A stretch of DNA of 64,000 bases from contig CAVXNM010000038.1 in the NCBI GenBank assembly GCA_963763115.1, positions 49,180 through 113,179 of the forward strand, in the 5' to 3' direction. A model generated the notes under the pieces. That model saw nothing but the letters and a program-made list of their open reading frames with translations. It made no database searches and was not told the DNA's origin. This DNA is from CAVQCA01 sp963763115 (GTDB taxonomy: Bacteria > Pseudomonadota > Gammaproteobacteria > UBA9214). Positions 19,474 to 27,906 of the stretch are shown in pieces (the stretch's first letter is position 1; the number at the start of each line of letters is the position of its first letter). Position numbers and translations under genes: made by a program.

Positions 19474-19956
19474 TTACGGCTCTTACAGAATAACATGGTG
19501 ACATTACGATTTTTCACGGCGAGTCGGATGGTAGAACGAGGCCATCCAAATGGCAGCTTTAACCTGCCATTCACTGGTGTCTTGCGAATGACGCGTTCTA
19601 GCAGACCGTAGAAATACTATAGCAGGACGGAAACGTCCGGTTTTGCTTGTTGTCGTTCGCTGGTCATCCGTGTAGGACAGAAGATGGCCGAAGTCGCCGT
19701 TTACTCATGGCTTATACAAACAACCGCTAAACGAATACTTTCGACACGCATACGGCATCCCCGCGTAATGTTACAGTATCGTTACATCCTGATGAATTGA
19801 ATAAGTTGTAACTTCATACTGTTACCCGTGACTCTGTGCTACTTGCAACGTCTCGCGTGAACGTCAAGTTCTGCCCGATAGCGGCAGGAGAGAGCGGAGT
19901 AAACTATCAGCAGTAAGTGGGATAACGGACTACTTCGGTACTTACTGGATGTCTTA
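19474..19956. other. gene-poor stretch before mnmE
   Basis: About 480 bases without a supported gene, marking the right border of the accessory block. I see short palindromic patches (for example GGACGGAAACGTCC near 19625) but no clear terminator, tRNA or insertion-sequence end. Confidence 0.4.
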
Positions 19957-21336
19957 TTATTTTCCGATGCAGAAACTGCTGAATATTCGGTCCAGCAGAT
20001 CCTCGCTGGTGAACGCACCGGTGATTTCGCCGAGGTCCTGCTGGGCCTCGCGCAGTTCCTCAGCCAGCAGTTCCGCGGCCTGCTGCTCCCGCAGCAGGCG
20101 GACGCCTTCCGTGATATGGGCACTGGCACGCTGCAGGGCATCGAGATGGCGACGGCGCGCGCTGAACCCGCCCTCGGCATGTTCCTGGAAACCGACGCAC
20201 TGCTTGAGATGGCGGCGCAGGTCGTCGAGACCCGCACCCGTATGCGCCGAGAGGGCGACTTCAACTGAATCAGCCACGTCACTGGTGCCGGGCGAACGGC
20301 CGGTAAGATCGATCTTGCTTCGGATGCAGGTGTGGGGTATGCCGGCTGGCAGCACCTCGAGGATAGCGGCGTCGGCCGTGGTGTAACCCGCCTGGTCATC
20401 GATCACCAGCAGCACCCGATCGGCGTTTTCGATGGCGCGCCGCGCCCGCTGCATGCCCGCCTGTTCGACCGGATCGGTGCTGTCGTGCAGGCCGGCGGTG
20501 TCGATGATGTGCAGTGGCATACCGTCGATCTGGATACGCTCGCGCAGCACATCGCGGGTGGTGCCGGGTATGTCGGTGACGATCGCGGCGTCGAAGCCGG
20601 CCAGCGCGTTCAGCAGGCTGGACTTGCCGGCGTTGGGACGTCCGGCGATCACCAGCGTGATGCCGTCATGCAGCAACTGGCCCTGGTGGGCATCCGCCAT
20701 CAACTGCTCGATATCCCTGGCCAGCGCGGCGATCTGCTCGCCGAGTCGTTCATCGGTGAGCAGATCAATCTCCTCGTCGGGAAAATCCATGGCGGCCTCG
20801 ATCCAGCTGCGCAGTGCGATCAGTTGTTCCAGCAGGACATGGATGTGGTCGGAAAATACGCCCTGCAGGGAGCGCACCGCGGCGCGTGCTGCCTGAGCAG
20901 TGCCACTGTCGATGAGATCGGCGATCGCCTCGGCCTGCGCGAGGTCGAGTTTGCCGTTGAGAAAGGCGCGTTCGGAAAATTCGCCGGGTCGCGCCGGGCG
21001 CGCGCCGAGCGTAAGGACGCGCGCCAGCAGCAGGTCCATGACCACCGGGCCGCCGTGGCCGTGCAGTTCCAGCACGTGTTCGCCGGTGAAGGACGCGGGC
21101 GCCGGGAAATAAAGCACCAGACCGGCATCGATCAACGCGCCATCGCCGGCGCGGAAGTCATGCCGTTCGGCAGTGCGCGGTTTTGGCAAGCTTCCCAGCA
21201 GTTGTCGGGCGATATCCGGTACCGCCGCGCCGGACACACGCACGATTCCGACCCCCCCCTGGCCGGGCGGGGTGGCGATAGCGGCGATGGTGTCGATGTT
21301 CGGGATCACGGGATGACCTGCCTGCGTGGAAGTCAT
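19957..21336 (-). CDS. mnmE: tRNA modification GTPase MnmE
   Basis: GTPase that works with MnmG on U34 of tRNA. It has 459 residues. An N-terminal formyl-folate-binding domain is followed by a helical domain holding an inserted G domain, with Walker A GRPNAGKSSLLNAL, the switch motif DIPGTTRD and DTAGLHDS. It ends in FSSFCIGK, the conserved CxGK C-terminus. The start region IDTIAAIATPPGQGGVGIVR is typical; the first Met at 21336 may be a few residues too long. A 27-bp inverted repeat lies between it and yidC. Confidence 0.97.
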   Translation of the reverse strand: MTSTQAGHPVIPNIDTIAAIATPPGQGGVGIVRVSGAAVPDIARQLLGSLPKPRTAERHDFRAGDGALIDAGLVLYFPAPASFTGEHVLELHGHGGPVVMDLLLARVLTLGARPARPGEFSERAFLNGKLDLAQAEAIADLIDSGTAQAARAAVRSLQGVFSDHIHVLLEQLIALRSWIEAAMDFPDEEIDLLTDERLGEQIAALARDIEQLMADAHQGQLLHDGITLVIAGRPNAGKSSLLNALAGFDAAIVTDIPGTTRDVLRERIQIDGMPLHIIDTAGLHDSTDPVEQAGMQRARRAIENADRVLLVIDDQAGYTTADAAILEVLPAGIPHTCIRSKIDLTGRSPGTSDVADSVEVALSAHTGAGLDDLRRHLKQCVGFQEHAEGGFSARRRHLDALQRASAHITEGVRLLREQQAAELLAEELREAQQDLGEITGAFTSEDLLDRIFSSFCIGK

Positions 21337-21375
21337 CGAATAACTTGGCTGGTTTCATACACACAGAAATAAACT

Positions 21376-21456
21376 CACCGCAGAGACGCAAAGAACGCAG
21401 AGTGTTTGATCGTTTTCGTTAAAGAATTTCTCTGCGTTCTTTGCGTCTCTGCGGTG
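21376..21456. repeat. 27-bp perfect inverted repeat (REP-like family), copy 1
   Basis: The arms at 21376-21402 (CACCGCAGAGACGCAAAGAA...) and 21430-21456 are perfect reverse complements over 27 bases, with a 27-base loop. It lies between yidC and mnmE, both on the minus strand, so the transcript would fold into a very stable hairpin. It has no T-run. Degenerate relatives occur at 36189-36269 and 47656-47680. Confidence 0.9.
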
Positions 21457-21487
21457 AAAACGGTGTTTACAGGTAAACACTCGCTGA

Positions 21488-23140
21488 TTATTTTTTCGCG
21501 CCGCGCTCGATACGCCGCGTGATCACATACTGCTGGGCGATGGACAGTGTGTTGTTGACCACCCAGTAGAGCACCAGTCCGGAAGGGAAGAAGGCGAAAA
21601 ACACCGTGAACACGACCGGCAGCACCATCATGACCTTGGCCTGGATCGGGTCCATGGGAGCCGGATTGAGCTTCTGCTGAACCAGCATGGTCGCGCCCAT
21701 CAATAGCGGCAGTACATAGAAGGGATCCGGTGCGGACAAATTATTCATCCACAGCATGAACGGCGCCTGACGCATTTCCACGCTTTCCAGCAGCACCCAG
21801 TAGAGCGCGATGAATACCGGGATCTGCACCACGATCGGCAGGCAGCCGCCGAGCGGGTTGATCTTCTCCTTCTTGTAGAGTTCCATCATGGCCTGATTGA
21901 GTCGCTGCCGGTCATCCCCGTAGCGTTCCTTGAGCGACTGCAGGCGCGGGGACAGCTTGCGCATATTGGCCATGGAGCGATAGCTCGTTTCCGAGAGCTT
22001 GTAGAACGCCAGCTTGATCAGCATCGTGAGCAGCACGATGGACCAGCCCCAGTTGCCGACCGTTTTGTGTATCGTCTTCAACAGCCAGAAAATCGGCTGG
22101 GCCAGCACGGTGAGGCGCCCGTAATCCACCGTCAGCTCGAGCCCCGGCGCCACCTCGGCCAGGTGATCCTGCAATTTGGGCCCAACATACACGCGGGTAT
22201 GAAACTCGACGCTGGCGCCGGCCGGAACCGTCGCCTGCGGCGATATCAGTCCAATGACATAGCGCGGACCGCTCAGGGTCTTGGTGTAGTAGCGCTCCTC
22301 CTTGTCGCGGTCCGGGATCAGCGCCGCCACGAAATAATGCTGGATCATGGCGGCCCAGCCATCGGTGACCTTCCGATCCAGCGGGCTTTTTTCCATGTCA
22401 CTGAAGGAGATCTTCTGGTATTTGTCTTCCGGGCTGTAGAGTACTGCTCCCGTATAGGTATGAATAAACTTGGACTGGCTCGAAGCCGTCAGCGGGCTGC
22501 GCTGCAACTGGCGGTACTCGCGCCCGTGCCAGTCGGCGGCGCTGCCATTTTTTACATCGTAATCAAGATCCACCACATAGCTGTCGCGGTGAAAGGTATA
22601 AAGCTTGGTGACCTCAACCCCTTCCGGACTGCTCCAGTGCAGTGGAACCTGCAGGGTGTCGGCGTCGTTAGCCAGCCGGTAGTGAAGCTGTTCGGCGCGG
22701 TACTCGGCATGGTGAGTAGGTTCAGCGCCATCCGGGGTGCGCAAACCCGACTGGACCACAAACAGGTCCGGCATGGTGTCATTCAACAGTTGAAACGTCG
22801 GTGAACCCGGCTCCGTACTTATATGATAGTCAAGCAGGCCGGCGCGGCGCAGATCACCGCCGAGTGTATCGATCACCGCGCTGAGGGTATCGGTTTCCAC
22901 ACGCACCTCCTGCCCGGTCTTCAGCGCGATTTCCTCCGGTACGAAGGTCTCCCTGGTCGCTGTTTCGGCACCGGCCTGCGGCAGGTCCTCGCCCGGGGCG
23001 GCCGTGGAAACCGGCTGATCCGTCACGGCCGGGCCGGGCTGGGACTGCGGCGCCGGACCGTAGTCCTTCATCCAGGCCTGCCACAGCAGCAGCACCACGA
23101 AGGAAAGAGCGACGAAAAGGAGCAAGCGCTGGTTATCCAT
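21488..23140 (-). CDS. yidC: membrane protein insertase YidC
   Basis: Inserts and folds inner-membrane proteins, alone or with Sec. It has 550 residues. An N-terminal transmembrane helix (LLLFVALSFVVLLLWQAW) is followed by a large periplasmic beta domain typical of Gram-negative YidC and a C-terminal core of five helices with WGWSIVLLTMLIKLAFYKL and NPLGGCLPIVVQIPVFIALY. Its start overlaps the yidD end by eight bases, as in the usual rpmH-rnpA-yidD-yidC-mnmE series. Confidence 0.97.
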   Translation of the reverse strand: MDNQRLLLFVALSFVVLLLWQAWMKDYGPAPQSQPGPAVTDQPVSTAAPGEDLPQAGAETATRETFVPEEIALKTGQEVRVETDTLSAVIDTLGGDLRRAGLLDYHISTEPGSPTFQLLNDTMPDLFVVQSGLRTPDGAEPTHHAEYRAEQLHYRLANDADTLQVPLHWSSPEGVEVTKLYTFHRDSYVVDLDYDVKNGSAADWHGREYRQLQRSPLTASSQSKFIHTYTGAVLYSPEDKYQKISFSDMEKSPLDRKVTDGWAAMIQHYFVAALIPDRDKEERYYTKTLSGPRYVIGLISPQATVPAGASVEFHTRVYVGPKLQDHLAEVAPGLELTVDYGRLTVLAQPIFWLLKTIHKTVGNWGWSIVLLTMLIKLAFYKLSETSYRSMANMRKLSPRLQSLKERYGDDRQRLNQAMMELYKKEKINPLGGCLPIVVQIPVFIALYWVLLESVEMRQAPFMLWMNNLSAPDPFYVLPLLMGATMLVQQKLNPAPMDPIQAKVMMVLPVVFTVFFAFFPSGLVLYWVVNNTLSIAQQYVITRRIERGAKK

Positions 23141-23369
23141 GAAAGCAGTTCACATCCTTGTCCGGGACTTCATCGATACCACCGGGGTGCCAGGGATGAC
23201 AGCGTAACAGCCGGCGAATTGCCATTGCGCCGCCGCGCAGAGCACCGTAGCGCTCGATGGCGGTGATCGCGTAGCAGGAACAGGTCGGATGGAAGCGGCA
23301 GTGTCCGCCGAGCCACGGACTCAACAGAAATCGATAGGCCTTGATGAGTTGTATTAAGAACCAGCGCAT
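23133..23369 (-). CDS. yidD: membrane protein insertion efficiency factor YidD
   Basis: Small protein of 78 residues that assists YidC. The start at 23369 gives MRWFLIQLIKAYRFLLSPWL, the family N-terminus, followed by the diagnostic CRFHPTCSCYAITAIERYG and CHPWHPGGIDEVP. The frame is open upstream to 23543 but that part runs inside rnpA. It overlaps rnpA by 16 bases and yidC by eight. Confidence 0.95.
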   Translation of the reverse strand: MRWFLIQLIKAYRFLLSPWLGGHCRFHPTCSCYAITAIERYGALRGGAMAIRRLLRCHPWHPGGIDEVPDKDVNCFHG

Positions 23370-23764
23370 GAATCCATCAACCGTTTCCAGATTTTTTCGA
23401 GTGCCTGTGCGAGGTCCCTGTTGGATTGCCTCGCGATACCCGCTCGACCGATGACCACGATGTCCAGACTTCCCAGTTGTTGTTGCCAGTGACGAAAACT
23501 TTCGCGCACCTGGCGTTTGATGCGGTTGCGGGCTACGGCGCAACCCGCCGCCTTGCGTGATATCACCAGGCCAAGACGGGGTACATTCCGGGAATTGGGG
23601 GTGGCCAGAACCGTCATCCAGCGATTACTTGCCTTGCATTGGCTGTGGTCGAATACCCACCGGTACTCGGCGGGTCGTGTCAGACGAGCCTGTGTTGGGA
23701 AACGCGCCAGGCCGCAACGCAAGGGTGCGGATTCAGACGGACAACCGCGCCCGGCCCTTGGCAC
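23354..23764 (-). CDS. rnpA: ribonuclease P protein component
   Basis: Protein subunit of RNase P, which matures tRNA 5' ends. The signature RNRIKRQVRESFRHWQQQL is clear, preceded by RPAEYRWVFDHSQ. The start is uncertain. The GTG at 23764 gives 136 residues and overlaps rpmH by 32 bases; a TTG at 23722 would give 122 residues, closer to the usual length. There is no ATG. Non-ATG starts and overlap with rpmH are common for rnpA. Confidence 0.93.
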   Translation of the reverse strand: MPRAGRGCPSESAPLRCGLARFPTQARLTRPAEYRWVFDHSQCKASNRWMTVLATPNSRNVPRLGLVISRKAAGCAVARNRIKRQVRESFRHWQQQLGSLDIVVIGRAGIARQSNRDLAQALEKIWKRLMDSCAGS

Positions 23765-23867
23765 GACGTGCGTTGATTATCGCTCGGCCGCTTTTGGTGG
23801 CCATGCGCGCACGGAAACCATGTGTACGCTTGCGCTTCAAGTTGCTGGGTTGGAAAGTTCTTTTCAT
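23733..23867 (-). CDS. rpmH: 50S ribosomal protein L34
   Basis: Ribosomal protein of 44 residues, first gene of the leftward origin series. Translation from the ATG at 23867 reads MKRTFQPSNLKRKRTHGFRA and ends in RRAKGRARLSV, the universal L34 pattern. The region between it and dnaA carries DnaA-box-like sites. Confidence 0.97.
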   Translation of the reverse strand: MKRTFQPSNLKRKRTHGFRARMATKSGRAIINARRAKGRARLSV

Positions 23868-24077
23868 GACACGCCAGGTCCCGAATAGATAACAACGAAA
23901 TCATCCACACCAACACAGCGGCGTGAAAAGGGCGCAAAGGGTACTGTTTCTGCCGCCGGACTGTCAACCGGAATGTATCCTGTGGCTGTATTCAGGGTGT
24001 GGATAACTTGAGACGACAGGTATAGACTCCACCCCCTTGGCATTGCACGGCTCAGAACAAAAAGGGAGGCTTGTCTC
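23868..24077. other. rpmH-dnaA intergenic region with DnaA boxes, candidate oriC part 1
   Basis: This is where transcription direction switches between the leftward rpmH series and the rightward dnaA series. A perfect DnaA box (TTATCCACA on the minus strand) lies at 23998-24006 and a one-mismatch box TCATCCACA at 23901-23909. A possible dnaA -10, TATAGA, lies at about 24022-24027, with the perfect box over the -35 area, which would suit DnaA autoregulation. No strong AT-rich unwinding tract is visible here. Confidence 0.6.
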
Positions 24078-25424
24078 GTGGAAGTGTCGCTATGGCAAAA
24101 GTGTCTGGTTCGCCTTGAAACCGAACTTCCCGAGCAGCAATTCAACACCTGGATACGCCCACTGCATGCCATCGAGACGCCGGACAGCCTGCGTCTCCTG
24201 GCCCCAAACCAGTTCGTACTCGACTGGGTAAGCAAGCACCATTTCGAAACCATCTCCCGCACACTGCATGACATCGATCCGGAGACCGACACTCAGGTAC
24301 TCCTCGATATCGGCAGCACCAAGCGTGGCAACGAACCGACACCGGCAGCAGCGGTGCAATTTCTGCGACCGACGACAGCGGACAAGCCGATACCCGGGCA
24401 CTACAAGAGCAATCTCAACCACGATTTTACCTTTGCGACGTTCGTCGGCGGTAAGTCCAACCAGCTGGCGCGTGCCGCCTCCATGCAGGTTGGGGAGAAT
24501 CCCGGAGGAGCCTATAACCCGCTGTTCATCTATGGCGGTGTCGGGCTGGGCAAGACCCACCTCATGCATGCTGTTGGCAACCTGATCCTGGAACGCAATC
24601 CGGCAGCCCGTGTGATTTACCTGCATTCAGAACGCTTCGTCGCCGATATGGTCAAGGCCCTGCAGCACAATGCCATCAACGAATTCAAACGCTACTATCG
24701 CAATGTGGACGCCCTGCTCATCGACGATATCCAGTTCTTTGCGGGAAAGGAACGGTCACAGGAAGAATTTTTCCATACATTCAATGCCTTGCTCGAGGGA
24801 CAACAGCAGGTCATTCTGACCTGCGACCGCTATCCCAAGGAAGTCCAGGGGCTGGAAGAACGGCTTAAATCCCGTTTCGGCTGGGGTCTCACGGCGGCGA
24901 TCGAACCGGCCGAACTGGAAACCCGTGTGGCGATTCTCATGAACAAGGCCACCCAGAGCCATATCAACTTGCCGGACGATGTCGCCTTCTTCATCGCCAA
25001 GCGCATTAAGTCCAACATCCGTGAACTGGAAGGCGCTCTGCGCCGCGTTATGGCCAGTGCACGCTTCACCGGACAGCCGATCACGCTGGATTTCACCAAA
25101 GAGGCCTTGCGTGATCTGCTGGCGTTGCAGGACAAGCTGGTCACCACCGAAAATATCCAGAAGACGGTCGCGGAATATTACAAGATTCGCGTGGCCGACC
25201 TGCTCTCACCGCGACGCACCCGAACAATTACCCGTCCCCGCCAGATCGCCATGGCGCTGGCGAAGGAGCTGACCACTCACAGCCTGCCCGAGATTGGTGA
25301 TGCCTTCGGTGGACGCGATCATACGACGGTGTTACACGCCTGTCGCAAGGTCGTTGAACTCAGGGACGCAGATGCGCGCATCAAGGAAGACTACAACAAC
25401 CTGTTGAGAACCTTGACCGCATAA
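24078..25424 (+). CDS. dnaA: chromosomal replication initiator DnaA
   Basis: AAA+ initiator that binds DnaA boxes and opens oriC. It has 448 residues from GTG 24078, with GGGAGG eight bases upstream. The N-terminus MEVSLWQKCLVRLETELPEQ is typical. Walker A GGVGLGKTHLMHAVGN, Walker B ALLIDDIQFFAGKE and the C-terminal DNA-binding signature GGRDHTTVLHACRKV are all present. It is followed by dnaN, recF and gyrB on the same strand. Confidence 0.98.
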   Translation: MEVSLWQKCLVRLETELPEQQFNTWIRPLHAIETPDSLRLLAPNQFVLDWVSKHHFETISRTLHDIDPETDTQVLLDIGSTKRGNEPTPAAAVQFLRPTTADKPIPGHYKSNLNHDFTFATFVGGKSNQLARAASMQVGENPGGAYNPLFIYGGVGLGKTHLMHAVGNLILERNPAARVIYLHSERFVADMVKALQHNAINEFKRYYRNVDALLIDDIQFFAGKERSQEEFFHTFNALLEGQQQVILTCDRYPKEVQGLEERLKSRFGWGLTAAIEPAELETRVAILMNKATQSHINLPDDVAFFIAKRIKSNIRELEGALRRVMASARFTGQPITLDFTKEALRDLLALQDKLVTTENIQKTVAEYYKIRVADLLSPRRTRTITRPRQIAMALAKELTTHSLPEIGDAFGGRDHTTVLHACRKVVELRDADARIKEDYNNLLRTLTA

Positions 25425-25629
25425 TGGGGATAAGTTGTGGACAACACTTACAGACGTTTTTTATCCCGGACTACCCACAGCTTATGCACCGTCGGCTACC
25501 GGGTTTCGGGGCTGGTTATGATAGAATTATCCCTCTGATAGATATCGGTATTTAAGAGTTATAAACCTGTTTCCGTGAGCCTAATTATAGTAACAGTCAC
25601 TTTAATAATCTTATTAAATCTAAATTACC
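25425..25629. other. dnaA-dnaN intergenic region with DnaA-box-like cluster and AT-rich tract, candidate oriC part 2
   Basis: Three sites with one mismatch to the DnaA-box consensus occur within 66 bases: 25425-25433 and 25436-25444 on the minus strand, and 25482-25490 (TTATGCACC) on the plus strand. The sequence from about 25540 to 25625 is strongly AT-rich and would suit duplex unwinding. It also presumably holds the dnaN promoter. Which intergenic region is the working origin cannot be decided from sequence alone. Confidence 0.5.
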
Positions 25630-26730
25630 ATGAAGCTTACCATTCAGCGTGAAGTGCTACTGAAACCACTGCAACAGGTAGCCGGTGTGGTGGAACGGCG
25701 CCAGACATTACCGATCCTCGGCAATGTACTGATCAATGCGACCAGAAAGGGCGTAAAACTTACCGCGACGGACCTCGAGGTCGAACTGCAGACGCAGGCG
25801 AACGTCACCGTAATCGACGTGGGTGACAGCACGTTGCCGGCGCGAAAACTGCTGGATATCTGCCGGGCTTTGCCCGAAGGCGCCGAAATCGACATTACCG
25901 TCAAAGAGGATCGTGCACAGATTCGCTCGGGTAAAAGCCGTTTTACCCTGACCACCATGCCGGCCAGTGAATTTCCGGTCGTTGACAAAATCAAGAGCGC
26001 AAGCACCTTCCAGGTTGCACAGAACGACCTGCGCTCACTGATCGAACGCACGGCATTTTCCATGGCCCAGCAGGACGTACGTTATTACCTCAATGGCCTC
26101 ATGCTGGAACCGACCCGTGGACTTTTGCGTGCCGTAGCGACTGACGGTCACCGGCTGGCCTTGTGCGAGTATGCCGTGGATATCGGTGAAGGTGAACTGC
26201 AACAGGTTATCGTTCCGCGCAAGGGGGTGCAGGAATTGCACCGTTTGCTGGAAGACGATGAAAAGCCGATCCAGGTGGACATCGGCAGCAATCACATTCG
26301 TATCACCACGGGTGAATTGCGGTTTACTTCGAAACTGATTGACGGACGCTTTCCTGATTACCATCGCGTCATTCCCAAGACTGCCGACAAGCGTCTGCTG
26401 GTCAAACGGGAGCTGCTGCGTCAGGCGCTCACCCGTACCTCGATTCTTTCCAACGAGAAATACCGTGGGATCCGTCTGGATTTTTCTAAAAATAATGTTA
26501 AAATTCAAGCACATAATCCTGATCAGGAGGAGGCAGTTGAGGAAATTGAGGTCAACTACGATAATGATCCCCTGCTGATTGGCTTTAATGTGACCTACTT
26601 GCTGGATGTGTTGGCGGCGATAAATGCGGATGAAGTCGAGATTATGTTGTCCGATGCCAATAGCAGCGCGTTGATTTACAAACCCGGTGCGACAGACTGC
26701 CGTTATGTGGTCATGCCCATGCGCCTGTAA
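25630..26730 (+). CDS. dnaN: DNA polymerase III beta sliding clamp
   Basis: Ring-shaped processivity clamp of 366 residues, made of three repeats of the same fold. It begins MKLTIQREVLLKPLQQVAGV and ends with GATDCRYVVMPMRL, the conserved C-terminus. ATDGHRLALCEY in the second domain is also typical. recF follows directly in the same frame after a TAA. Confidence 0.98.
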   Translation: MKLTIQREVLLKPLQQVAGVVERRQTLPILGNVLINATRKGVKLTATDLEVELQTQANVTVIDVGDSTLPARKLLDICRALPEGAEIDITVKEDRAQIRSGKSRFTLTTMPASEFPVVDKIKSASTFQVAQNDLRSLIERTAFSMAQQDVRYYLNGLMLEPTRGLLRAVATDGHRLALCEYAVDIGEGELQQVIVPRKGVQELHRLLEDDEKPIQVDIGSNHIRITTGELRFTSKLIDGRFPDYHRVIPKTADKRLLVKRELLRQALTRTSILSNEKYRGIRLDFSKNNVKIQAHNPDQEEAVEEIEVNYDNDPLLIGFNVTYLLDVLAAINADEVEIMLSDANSSALIYKPGATDCRYVVMPMRL

Positions 26731-26793
26731 TCATTTTTACACTCACTGTACCGTACCATCCTGTCATCTTCGGACTCATCATTTGCGACGGCC

Positions 26794-27879
26794 ATTACCG
26801 GGCTGCTGTCGCTTGATATTGAAAATTTCCGCAATATTAACCGTGCCAGTCTGTCGTTTTCACCTACTATCAACCTGATCACCGGGCCCAATGCGGCTGG
26901 TAAAACCAGCCTCCTGGAAGCCATCTACTGTCTCGGTCGTGTGCGGTCTTTTCGTACCCCCAATGCGAACCACCTGGTTCATGAGGGGCAGTCATCTTAT
27001 CGACTCGTCGGCAGGATCGGTCTGACCGGTGGGCGCTCCATTCCGATCGGGATGGAGCGCCTTCAGGGTAATTACCGGATTCATCTGGAAGGACAGCAGG
27101 TGCAACGGCTTTCCGATCTGGCGGGGCGTTTCCCGGTCCAGATCATGACCAGCGATACCGCAAATATTCTCAGCGGGGGACCCGGTTATCGTCGACAGTC
27201 ACTCGACTGGGCATTGTTCCACGTGGAACAGGGATACCGTGTACTGTGGCAGCGTTACAGCCGTGTGCTCAGGCAGCGTAATGCCGCGTTGAGAACCTAC
27301 CACACGCCTCCCGCACAGATATTGATCTGGGATAGAGAACTCGCGGATGCAGCTGGAGGCCTCGACCGGCTGCGACGCACTTATCTTGCCGATCTTGAGC
27401 CGTACATACAGATCGAACTTGAAAGTCTGTTACCCGGCAGATCTCTGTCTCTTCGTTACGCCCCGGGGTGGCCCAAGGGTATGGCTCTGGAAGCCGTATT
27501 GAAAAAAAACATCGATAAGGATCTTGCCCAAGGCTATACCCATTGCGGGCCGCATCGGGCCGACGTTGTGCTGATGGTAGATGGGAGGCCGATTCAAACA
27601 AACTTTTCGCGCGGGCAGCAGAAAGCCATGATAGTGGCATTTTTAATGGGTCAGGTGAAGTTGCAGCATACCCTGAATGCATCACGCGGTGCATTGTTAC
27701 TGGATGATCTGGGCAGTGAACTCGATGAAGAGCATCAGTCACGGATTCTGGCCTGCCTCAAGGAAATCGGGACCCAGGTCTTCGTTACCGCGATCAACTC
27801 TCACACTGCGAATCTGACGGAATGGCCCGGTATGAAAAGGTTCCACGTGGAACATGGCGTGTTACGGGAAGTGCTATAA
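26794..27879 (+). CDS. recF: DNA replication and repair protein RecF, with a non-canonical start
   Basis: ABC-type ATPase that helps load RecA at gaps. Walker A GPNAAGKTSLLEAIYCLG lies upstream of the first GTG (26941), so that GTG cannot be the start. Between the in-frame dnaN stop (26730) and Walker A there is no ATG, GTG or TTG. An ATT at 26794 gives 361 residues starting ITGLLSLDIENFRNI, matching the family N-terminus; CTG at 26803 or 26806 is an alternative. The signature SRGQQKAMIVAFLMG and Walker B ALLLDDLGSELDEEHQ are intact. Two parS palindromes lie inside the gene, both encoding FHVE. Confidence 0.9.
   Translation: MTGLLSLDIENFRNINRASLSFSPTINLITGPNAAGKTSLLEAIYCLGRVRSFRTPNANHLVHEGQSSYRLVGRIGLTGGRSIPIGMERLQGNYRIHLEGQQVQRLSDLAGRFPVQIMTSDTANILSGGPGYRRQSLDWALFHVEQGYRVLWQRYSRVLRQRNAALRTYHTPPAQILIWDRELADAAGGLDRLRRTYLADLEPYIQIELESLLPGRSLSLRYAPGWPKGMALEAVLKKNIDKDLAQGYTHCGPHRADVVLMVDGRPIQTNFSRGQQKAMIVAFLMGQVKLQHTLNASRGALLLDDLGSELDEEHQSRILACLKEIGTQVFVTAINSHTANLTEWPGMKRFHVEHGVLREVL
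27215..27230. promoter_or_regulatory. parS centromere site 1
   Basis: TGTTCCACGTGGAACA is a perfect 16-bp palindrome and matches the parS sequence bound by chromosomal ParB in pseudomonads and relatives. It lies inside recF, close to the origin, where parS sites usually are. Confidence 0.9.
27839..27854. promoter_or_regulatory. parS centromere site 2
   Basis: GGTTCCACGTGGAACA differs from site 1 only in its first base. It lies near the 3' end of recF, 624 bases from site 1. Confidence 0.85.
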
Positions 27880-27906
27880 TGGCTCGCTTGTTCAAAGGAT
27901 TGTTTT

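Noticed and set aside
26941..27879. recF starting at GTG 26941
   Set aside because: This start would remove the Walker A motif that is intact just upstream in the same frame.
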